Shown one piece after another: positions 1 through 5,664 of a stretch of 9,479 bases of DNA (positions are counted from its first letter, which is position 1; each line of letters opens with the position of its first letter). This stretch comes from an uncultured Actinomycetes bacterium (GTDB lineage Bacteria > Actinomycetota > Thermoleophilia > Gaiellales > Gaiellaceae). Location of the stretch: contig CAIYXH010000242.1 in NCBI GenBank assembly GCA_903930195.1, positions 1 to 9,479 of the forward strand, in the 5' to 3' direction. A program made the translations under genes and the position numbers. The notes beneath the pieces are model-generated. The model was not told the DNA's origin and ran no database searches. It worked only from the letters and a program-made list of their open reading frames with translations.

Positions 1-17
1 GAGCCGTTAACGACGTA

Positions 18-41
18 GGGACAGGTCGCCTGACCTGTCCC
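18..41 (-). terminator. Perfect 10-bp hairpin downstream of the tRNA
   Basis: The arms gggacaggtc (18-27) and gacctgtccc (32-41) are perfect inverted complements around a 4-nt loop. The hairpin begins 9 bases past the 3' end of the minus-strand tRNA, so it is well placed to end that transcript. There is no T-tract after it on the minus strand, so it may instead act in RNA processing, or be a palindromic repeat unit. The GGGACAG core recurs at 4121-4127. Confidence 0.5.
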
Positions 42-50
42 TTCGGCTGA

Positions 51-123
51 GGGGCCGTGAAGGGTTCGAACCGTCGACCTTGGGCTTAAGAGTCCCCTGC
101 TCTACCAACTGAGCTAACGGCCC
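51..123 (-). tRNA. tRNA-Lys(CTT)-like gene, structurally degenerate
   Basis: The minus strand folds as a 73-nt tRNA. The acceptor stem GGGCCGT/ACGGCCC is perfect, the D stem GCTC/GAGC is perfect, the T loop is TTCGAAC, and the anticodon loop CTCTTAA gives anticodon CTT (88-90), which reads lysine AAG codons. No 3' CCA is encoded. Several positions are unlike a healthy tRNA-Lys. The anticodon stem has an A31-G39 clash and a G27-A43 clash, leaving three consecutive G-C pairs. The T stem has a C51-T63 clash. The discriminator base is C, where lysine tRNAs normally carry a purine. The overall fold and anticodon are clear, but whether the gene is still functional is uncertain; it could be a pseudo-tRNA or a copy kept as an integration site. 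Confidence 0.8.
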
Positions 124-135
124 GCGGGGCGCGAA

Positions 136-142
136 TACTCTA
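136..142. promoter_or_regulatory. Possible overlapping divergent -10 elements
   Basis: The plus strand reads TACTCT at 136-141, a TANNNT -10 match. Seven bases follow before the GTG at 149, which is the spacing expected for a leaderless mRNA whose first bases are the start codon. The minus strand reads TAGAGT at 142-137, also TANNNT, 13 bases before the tRNA 5' end. The two elements overlap almost completely, so one site could fire in both directions. I see no convincing -35 on either side. This is an inference from short motifs. Confidence 0.35.
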
Positions 143-148
143 GCGGGA

Positions 149-1183
149 GTGCGCATCCTCTCGATCGTCGGCAACCGTCCGCAGTTCATCAAGGCCGCGC
201 CGCTCTCTGCCGCGCTGGCCGCAGCGGGCATCGACGAGGTCGTGCTGCACACGGGCCAGCACTACGACCGCGCGCTCTCAGAGGTCTTCTTCGAGGAGCT
301 CGGCCTGGCCGAGCCGCGCTACTCCCTCGGCGTCCACGGCGCCGACCCGGCCGCGATGCTGCCCGGGATCCGCGCGGCCGTCGCGGCGGAGCGGCCCGAC
401 TGGGTGCTCGTCCTCGGCGACACGAACTCGACGCTCGCCGGCGCCCAGGCGGCAGGCGCTGTCGCCGTCGCCCACGTCGAGGCCGGGCTACGGAGCTTCG
501 ACCTCGAGATGCCCGAGGAGCGGAACCGGATCGCCGTCGACCGGCTCTCGGCGCTCCTGCTCTGCCCGGACGAGCAGGCCGCCGCGCAGCTCGCAGCGGA
601 AGGGATCGCCGGACGGGTCGAGGTCGTCGGGGACGTGATGGCCGACGCGCACCGTCTCTTTGCCCCGGTCGCCGCCGCCCGGTCCCGGATCCTCGACGAG
701 CTCGGCCTCGAGCCCGGCGGCTACGTCCTCGCGACGATCCACCGTGAGGCGAACGTCCGGCCGGAGCGCCTCGCACGGATCGTCGCCGGGCTCGCACGCG
801 TCGACGGGCCGATCGTCTTCCCGGCGCACCCACGTACGCGTGCCGTGCTCGCGACGCTGCCGGAGCTCCCGTTCGTCCCGATCGACCCGGTGGGCTTCCT
901 CGACATGACCGTGCTCACGGCCGGCGCGCGGGTGATCGTCACCGACTCGGGCGGCTTGCAGAAGGAGGCGTATTGGCACGGGGTTCCCTGCGTCACCGTG
1001 CGTCCGAGCACGGAGTGGACAGCCACCGTCGCGGCCGGGGGCAACGTTCTCGTCGACGACGATCCCGACCGGATCGCCGCTGCCGCAGCCGCCGCAGCCT
1101 TCCCCGCGAACGCCCCGCAGCTCTACGGCGACGGGCATGCCGGCGACCGCATCGCGGCGGCGCTGTACGCTTCGCGCCCGTGA
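149..1183 (+). CDS. wbpI: WbpI-type UDP-GlcNAc(3NAc)A 2-epimerase
   Basis: This 344-aa cytoplasmic enzyme belongs to the non-hydrolysing UDP-GlcNAc 2-epimerase family (GT-B fold), which inverts C2 of a UDP-sugar. The N-terminal signature IVGNRPQFIKAAP resembles WbpI (RPQFIKAA) rather than WecB (RPEAIKMAP). Family motifs follow in order: HTGQHYD (34-40), GDTNST with Asp91, HVEAGLRS with Glu111, MPEERNR (121-127), TIHREAN with His198, PAHPRTR (225-231) and TDSGGLQKEA (265-274). The length fits WbpI (about 350 aa), so the gene is not truncated. The start is GTG with no good ribosome site and a -10-like TACTCT just upstream, which suggests a leaderless transcript. It heads a four-gene overlapping operon with WbpA-, WbpB- and WbpD-like genes, which favours UDP-GlcNAc3NAcA as substrate. 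Plain UDP-GlcNAc (WecB activity) remains possible. Confidence 0.85.
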   Translation: MRILSIVGNRPQFIKAAPLSAALAAAGIDEVVLHTGQHYDRALSEVFFEELGLAEPRYSLGVHGADPAAMLPGIRAAVAAERPDWVLVLGDTNSTLAGAQAAGAVAVAHVEAGLRSFDLEMPEERNRIAVDRLSALLLCPDEQAAAQLAAEGIAGRVEVVGDVMADAHRLFAPVAAARSRILDELGLEPGGYVLATIHREANVRPERLARIVAGLARVDGPIVFPAHPRTRAVLATLPELPFVPIDPVGFLDMTVLTAGARVIVTDSGGLQKEAYWHGVPCVTVRPSTEWTATVAAGGNVLVDDDPDRIAAAAAAAAFPANAPQLYGDGHAGDRIAAALYASRP

Positions 1184-2445
1184 CGGGCGGTTCATACGAC
1201 GTTGCGATCGTGGGCGCGGGCTATGTCGGCGTCCCGCTCGCCCAGACCTTCGCGGACGCGGGCAACCGTGTCCTCCTCATCGACGTGGTCTCGGAGCTCG
1301 TCGACGCGCTCAACCGCGGGATCAGTCACATCGAGGACGTCCCGTCGTCGGCGCTCGAGCCGCACGTCTCGAGCGGCCGCATCGTCGCGACGACCGACTA
1401 CGAGCAGGCGAAGCACGCGCACGCCGTGCTGATCGCGCTCCCGACCCCGCTGACGAAGCAGCGCGAGCCCGACCTCACCTACGTGGAGCGCGCCGCCCAG
1501 GCGCTCGCCCCCGTGCTCCAGCGCGGCCAGGTGATCGTGCTCGAGTCGACGACCTATCCGGGGACGACGCGCGAGGTCGTGCAGCCGATCCTCGAGAGCG
1601 GCAGCGGCCTCAAGGCCGGCGTCGACTTCCATCTGGCCATGTCGCCGGAGCGCGTCGATCCCGGCCGCACCGACTGGACGACGAAGACGACGCCGAAGGT
1701 CGTCGGCGGCATCGACGCCGCGAGCACCGAGGCCGCGGCCGCCGTCTACCGCAAGGCCGTCGACACGGTGCACGAGGTCTCGACCCCCGAAGCGGCCGAG
1801 CTGACGAAGCTCCTCGAGAACATCTTCCGCTCCGTGAACATCGCGCTCGTCAACGAGCTCGCGCAGCTCTGCGACCGGATGGACATCGACGTCTGGGAGG
1901 TCATCAACGCGGCGGCGACGAAGCCCTTCGGCTTCATGCCGTTCCAGCCCGGCCCCGGCCTCGGCGGGCACTGCATCCCGCTCGACCCCTACTACCTCTC
2001 CTGGAAGGCGCGCGAGTTCGACTTCTCGACGCGCTTCATCGAGCTCGCCGGCGAGGTCAACAACAACATGCCGTACTTCTGCCGGTCGGTGATCTCGCAG
2101 GCGCTCAACCACGGGTTGAAGCGCTCGGTCTCCGGCTCGAAGATCCTGATCCTGGGCGTCGCCTACAAGGCCGACATCGGCGACTGCCGCGAGACCCCGG
2201 CCACGAAGCTCGTCGAGCTGCTGCAGAAGGCCGGGGCCGATGTCAGCTACCACGATCCGCACGTCCCGGCGTTCGAGGGGCTCCGCTCCGTGGAGCTCGA
2301 GCCCGAGGCCTACGACTGCGTCGCGATCGTCACCGCGCACTCGGCCGTCGACTATGGCGACATCGTCAAGCGGGCGAAGGTCGTCGTCGACTTCCGCAAC
2401 GCCACCAAGGGCCACGAGATCGACGGCAAGGTCTGGAAGCTCTGA
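1180..2445 (+). CDS. wbpA: WbpA-type UDP-GlcNAc 6-dehydrogenase
   Basis: This 421-aa cytoplasmic, NAD-dependent UDP-glucose/GDP-mannose dehydrogenase family enzyme oxidises C6 of a UDP-sugar in two steps to the uronic acid. The Rossmann motif GAGYVG (Gly12, 14, 17) lies at the N-terminus. LESTTYPGTT, then TKLLENIFRS with Lys210, and GPGLGGHCIPLDP with the catalytic thiol Cys265 follow. The C-terminal UDP-binding domain contains LGVAYKADIGDCRETPA. The stretch YLSWKAREFDFSTRFIELAG is typical of WbpA-like UDP-GlcNAc dehydrogenases. The GTG start overlaps the wbpI stop as GTGA, giving a 4-nt overlap and likely translational coupling. A longer open frame extends upstream to 973, but it lies inside wbpI and its translation is shadow-like, so it was not used. 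UDP-ManNAc (WecC) is the main alternative substrate. Confidence 0.87.
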   Translation: MTGGSYDVAIVGAGYVGVPLAQTFADAGNRVLLIDVVSELVDALNRGISHIEDVPSSALEPHVSSGRIVATTDYEQAKHAHAVLIALPTPLTKQREPDLTYVERAAQALAPVLQRGQVIVLESTTYPGTTREVVQPILESGSGLKAGVDFHLAMSPERVDPGRTDWTTKTTPKVVGGIDAASTEAAAAVYRKAVDTVHEVSTPEAAELTKLLENIFRSVNIALVNELAQLCDRMDIDVWEVINAAATKPFGFMPFQPGPGLGGHCIPLDPYYLSWKAREFDFSTRFIELAGEVNNNMPYFCRSVISQALNHGLKRSVSGSKILILGVAYKADIGDCRETPATKLVELLQKAGADVSYHDPHVPAFEGLRSVELEPEAYDCVAIVTAHSAVDYGDIVKRAKVVVDFRNATKGHEIDGKVWKL

Positions 2446-3428
2446 TGGGTGCCGATCCCGTGCGGATCGGGCAGGCCGGGCTGGGCGCGTGGGGACGGAA
2501 CCTCGTCCGGAACGTCGACGCCCTCGCCGACCTGACCTGGATCTGCGACGCCTCCGAGGAGCGCCGCGCGAGCTTCGGACGGCAGTTCCCGAACGCAATC
2601 GTCACCGACTCGTTCGCGGAGATGCTCGCCGACCCGGAGCTCGAGGCCGTCGTGATCGCGACCCCGGTGCCGACCCACTACGCCCTCGCCAAGCAGGCGC
2701 TCGAGGCGGGCAAGCACGTGTTCGTCGAGAAGCCGCCGGCGATGCGCGGCTCCGAGATGGAAGAGCTCGTGACGCTCGCCGAGTCGCGCGGCCTCGTGCT
2801 GATGCCGGGGCACCTGCTGCTCTACCACCCGGGCGTGCGCAAGCTCAAGGAGCTCGTCGACTCCGGCGAGCTCGGCGACGTGCTCTGCATCTACGGCAAC
2901 CGGCAGAACCTCGGCACGATCCGCAAGGACGAGAACGCGCTCTGGTCGCTCGGTGTCCACGACCTCTCGGTGATCCTCTACCTCGTCGGCGAGGAGCCGG
3001 TCGAGGTGCACGCCCACGGGAACGCGTTCCTGACGCCCGGGGTCGAGGATGTCGTCTTCTGCTTCATGCGCTTCCCGAGCGGGAAGATCGCGCACCTCCA
3101 TCTCTCCTGGCTCGACCCGCACAAGATGCGGAAGATGACCGTCGTCGGGCGCGACAAGATGGCCGTCTTCGACGACATGGAGCTCGAGCGGAAGATCACC
3201 GTCTACGAGAAGCACCCCGAGGAGCCCGAGGCGGGCACCTACGGCGAGTGGCGGACGCGCACGGGTGACATCATCAGCCCGAAGATCGCGAGCGACGAGC
3301 CGCTCAAGCTGGAGATCACCCACTTCCTGCGCCTGATTCGCGAAGGTGGCGACGGGACCGAGGCGCGCGACGGGCTCACCGTCGTCCGCGCCCTCGACCG
3401 GCTCCAGCAGTCGCTCGACGGAGCATGA
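2445..3428 (+). CDS. wbpB: WbpB-type Gfo/Idh/MocA sugar 3-dehydrogenase
   Basis: This 327-aa NAD(P)-dependent oxidoreductase of the Gfo/Idh/MocA family has an N-terminal Rossmann fold (GLGAWGRN, about residues 11-18) and a C-terminal alpha/beta domain. The family EKP motif is present as VFVEKPPA with Lys96, and WSLGVHDLS carries His172-Asp173, the usual pair near the sugar. In the Wbp pathway, WbpB oxidises C3 of UDP-GlcNAcA to a 3-keto sugar, regenerating its cofactor with 2-oxoglutarate, and WbpE then aminates it. That assignment here rests on the neighbours as well as the fold, because this family is broad. The ATG overlaps the wbpA stop by one base (TGATG) and the 3' end overlaps the next gene (ATGA), so it is firmly within the operon. 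Confidence 0.8.
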   Translation: MGADPVRIGQAGLGAWGRNLVRNVDALADLTWICDASEERRASFGRQFPNAIVTDSFAEMLADPELEAVVIATPVPTHYALAKQALEAGKHVFVEKPPAMRGSEMEELVTLAESRGLVLMPGHLLLYHPGVRKLKELVDSGELGDVLCIYGNRQNLGTIRKDENALWSLGVHDLSVILYLVGEEPVEVHAHGNAFLTPGVEDVVFCFMRFPSGKIAHLHLSWLDPHKMRKMTVVGRDKMAVFDDMELERKITVYEKHPEEPEAGTYGEWRTRTGDIISPKIASDEPLKLEITHFLRLIREGGDGTEARDGLTVVRALDRLQQSLDGA

Positions 3429-4075
3429 CCGCCGAGATCCACGAGACGGCGATCGTCTATCCGGGCACGGTGCTCGGCGAGGGCGTGAAGGTGCTCGAGG
3501 GCGCCGTCGTCGGGAAGCAGCCGACACTCTCCCCGCGCTCCACCGCGAAGCGCGAGCCGCTGCCGCCGGCCGTGATCGGCGCCGGCACCGTCATCTCGAC
3601 GGGCGCGGTCGTCTTCGCCGGAACCACCATCGGCGAGCGGTGCATCGTCGGCGACCAGTCCTGCATCCGCGAGCGGGTCACCCTCGGTGCCGACGTCGTC
3701 CTCGGCCGCGGCTCGCTGATCGAGAACGACACGACCGTCGGCTCGCTGACGAAGATCCAGGCCGGCGCCTACATCACGGCCTACTCGACCCTCGAGGAGA
3801 ACGTCTTCATCGCGCCGTGCGTCGTCACGACGAACGACAACTTCATGGGGCGCACCGAGCGGCGCCACGCGCTGATCAAGGGCCCGACGATCCGCCGCGG
3901 CGCCCGCGTCGGCGGCGGCTGCGTGCTCTGCCCGGGCATCGAGATCGGCGAGGAGGCCTTCGTCGGTGCCGGCGCCGTCGTCACGAAGGACGTCCCGCCC
4001 CGCATGCTCGTCGTCGGCAACCCCGCCCGCGTGCTGCGCGAAGTCGCGGCAGACGAGCTCCTGGAGAACCAGTAG
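3425..4075 (+). CDS. wbpD: WbpD-type left-handed beta-helix N-acetyltransferase
   Basis: This 216-aa hexapeptide-repeat acyltransferase is predicted to form a trimer of left-handed beta-helices using acetyl-CoA. Repeats such as VIGAGTVISTGAVVFAGTTIG run from residue 1 to about 110. The loop TTNDNFMGR (135-143) and the closing repeats with VGAGAVVTKDVPPRMLVVGNPAR (180-202) are typical of sugar-nucleotide N-acetyltransferases. In the Wbp pathway, WbpD acetylates the 3-amino group of UDP-GlcNAc3NA. The protein is about 25 residues longer than classical WbpD, mostly through a basic, proline-containing insert at residues 30-48 that interrupts the repeats. The ATG overlaps the wbpB stop (ATGA). The acceptor sugar is inferred from the operon; another amino-sugar acyltransferase role is possible. 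Confidence 0.75.
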   Translation: MTAEIHETAIVYPGTVLGEGVKVLEGAVVGKQPTLSPRSTAKREPLPPAVIGAGTVISTGAVVFAGTTIGERCIVGDQSCIRERVTLGADVVLGRGSLIENDTTVGSLTKIQAGAYITAYSTLEENVFIAPCVVTTNDNFMGRTERRHALIKGPTIRRGARVGGGCVLCPGIEIGEEAFVGAGAVVTKDVPPRMLVVGNPARVLREVAADELLENQ

Positions 4076-4081
4076 TCGCCC

Positions 4082-4106
4082 AGGGCGCCGGCAAAGCCGG
4101 CACCCT
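4082..4106. terminator. Hairpin 1 between convergent genes
   Basis: The arms aggg-c-gccggc (4082-4092) and gccggc-a-ccct (4096-4106) pair around an AAA loop, with a single C-A mismatch. The hairpin starts 6 bases after the wbpD stop and ends 57 bases short of the 3' end of the opposite-strand protease. It suits a terminator for the plus-strand operon. No strong T-tract follows. Confidence 0.6.
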
Positions 4107-4115
4107 CCGAAGACC

Positions 4116-4141
4116 GGACGGGGACAGCACAAACCCCGTCC
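4116..4141. terminator. Hairpin 2 between convergent genes
   Basis: The arms ggacgggg (4116-4123) and ccccgtcc (4134-4141) are perfect complements around the 10-nt loop acagcacaaa. The hairpin lies 22 bases past the minus-strand protease stop and could end that transcript, or act in both directions together with hairpin 1. Its GGGACAG string is shared with the hairpin at 18-41, which hints at a dispersed palindromic repeat. Confidence 0.55.
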
Positions 4142-4163
4142 CTCCAGCGCCTTTGCAGCTGGT

Positions 4164-5663
4164 TCAGGTCGCGGAACGGGAGAGCGCGAGGCTGTACGCC
4201 GCCACGTTCTTCGTCTTCGGCGGCCCGCCGAGCTTCACCTCGACGTAGTAGGTACCCGCGGCCGGCGCGCGGAACGAGAGCCGCTGCTGCGCGCCTACGA
4301 GTGCCGACTCCGACAGGAGCCCGCGCAGAGCCCCGCCGACCGAATCGACCTGCGTCGTGTGCGGCTTCCAGACGATCATGGTCATCGCGCGCGTCTGACT
4401 CCCCGAGAGCCGCGCGTAGAGCCGCTCGCCCTTGTGGAGCGCGATCGAGTAGACGTCGATCGGGTCGTCCCAGTAGTCGAGGGTCGCGGAGAGCTGGGTC
4501 GCAGCGCCGACCGGATGGGCGCCCGACACGCCGGAGCCGGCATCGTCATTCGGCTCGTAGGCATCCGGCGTCGGGAGCGCCGGGACGCCGCGCTGGAGCC
4601 ACGTGAGCGCCCGGTCGACGTCGAGACGACCCCAGCCCGTGAGCGAGTCGCGGCCGATCAGGCAGGTCGCGCACCCGTTCTTCGGCGTGTCGTCGGTGGC
4701 GGAGCGCTCGAGCAGCCACTCGACCTGGTCGACGGTCAGCTTCGGATCGACGCCGAGCAGCAGGGCGGCAGCGGCGGCCACCTGAGGCGCGGCGAACGAG
4801 GTGCCGTCTCCCTGCCGGAGCTCGTCGGGCCCGCACTCCGAGTACGGCTGGCCGTCGCAGCCGCTCACGGTCGTGTCGACGAGGTTGCGCGGGACAGTCG
4901 AGAAGATCCCGACGCCCGGCGCCGCCAGGTCCACGAAGAGGGCGTCGCGGTTCGAGAAGGTGGGAACCCCACCCGTCTCGTTCAGGGCGGAGACGCCGAG
5001 GACGTGCGGCAGTGCCGCCGGGTAGTCGGCGAAGTCCCACGGCATCTTCGGCGCATCCGTGCCGTTCCCGGCGGCGGCAACGATCAGCACGCCGCGTGAG
5101 GTCGCGTACTCGATCGCCTTGCGCTCCAGCGGCGAGTAGCCGTCGTACTGCGGGTCACCTGGATCGCGCGCCGCGCCGAAGCTGAGGTTGATCACACGCG
5201 CGCCGTGGGCGACGGCCCAGTAGATCGCGTTCGTCTCGGCGGTGAGCGAGAGCACGTCTCCCTCCGGGTCGACGACCTTGGCGATCAGGAGCTTGGCGTT
5301 GAAGGCGAGCCCGGCGATGCCGAGGCTGTTCGAGGGATTCGCTGCGACGATGCCCGCGACGAACGTGCCGTGGCCGTCGGTATCGACCTTCCACGACGAC
5401 CCGGCGACGAACGACTTGCCTGCAGCGATCCGTCCGGCGAACTCGGGGTGGTCCGCATCGATGCCGGAGTCGATGATCGCGACGCGGACAGGCGCGAGGG
5501 TCGGCGCCGTCGTCCAGAAGTCCCACGCCTTGTCCTGGGTCAGATACCACTGCTTCGCCGCGAGCGGCTCGGTGTTCGCGAACGCGGCGTGCCGCGAGAC
5601 GGCGTACGCCGGCCCGGCCGCGAGCAGGCAGAACGCGAGCGCGGGAGCGAGCGCCCGCCGCAC
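4164..5663 (-). CDS. Exported subtilisin-like S8 serine protease with PPC-like domain
   Basis: This 499-aa secreted protease starts at a GTG one base after the upstream TAG stop. The choice is supported by a GAGGGG ribosome site 7 bases before it and by the signal peptide it creates: RR, a hydrophobic run, then AGPAYA, with likely cleavage near residue 21. The S8 domain has Asp65 (IIDSGID), His98 (DGHGTFVAG), oxyanion Asn200 (AAAGNG) and Ser289 (GDGTSFAAP), so the triad is complete. No inhibitor-I9 propeptide fits in the roughly 40 residues between signal peptide and catalytic domain. Cys269/Cys277 and Cys331/Cys334 may form disulphides outside the cell. From about residue 367 (DAYEPNDD) to the end is a PPC-like beta-sandwich. 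No membrane anchor or LPXTG is visible. It is probably co-transcribed with the SpoIID-like gene; its substrate is unknown. Confidence 0.88.
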   Translation of the reverse strand: MRRALAPALAFCLLAAGPAYAVSRHAAFANTEPLAAKQWYLTQDKAWDFWTTAPTLAPVRVAIIDSGIDADHPEFAGRIAAGKSFVAGSSWKVDTDGHGTFVAGIVAANPSNSLGIAGLAFNAKLLIAKVVDPEGDVLSLTAETNAIYWAVAHGARVINLSFGAARDPGDPQYDGYSPLERKAIEYATSRGVLIVAAAGNGTDAPKMPWDFADYPAALPHVLGVSALNETGGVPTFSNRDALFVDLAAPGVGIFSTVPRNLVDTTVSGCDGQPYSECGPDELRQGDGTSFAAPQVAAAAALLLGVDPKLTVDQVEWLLERSATDDTPKNGCATCLIGRDSLTGWGRLDVDRALTWLQRGVPALPTPDAYEPNDDAGSGVSGAHPVGAATQLSATLDYWDDPIDVYSIALHKGERLYARLSGSQTRAMTMIVWKPHTTQVDSVGGALRGLLSESALVGAQQRLSFRAPAAGTYYVEVKLGGPPKTKNVAAYSLALSRSAT

Positions 5664-5664
5664 C

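Noticed and set aside
149..2445. Simple WecB/WecC pair making UDP-ManNAcA
   Set aside because: Not excluded, but the RPQFIKAAP signature, the WbpA-like features and the overlapping WbpB- and WbpD-like genes fit the Wbp pathway better.
1192..2598. Long minus-strand open frame (468 codons) opposite wbpA
   Set aside because: Its translation is Arg/Asp/Val-rich with no recognisable motif and mirrors the codon bias of the strong plus-strand gene. It is a GC-rich shadow frame.
2352..3527. Minus-strand open frame (391 codons) opposite wbpB
   Set aside because: Antisense to a gene with clear family motifs; the low-complexity, Leu/Arg/Val-heavy translation resembles no family.
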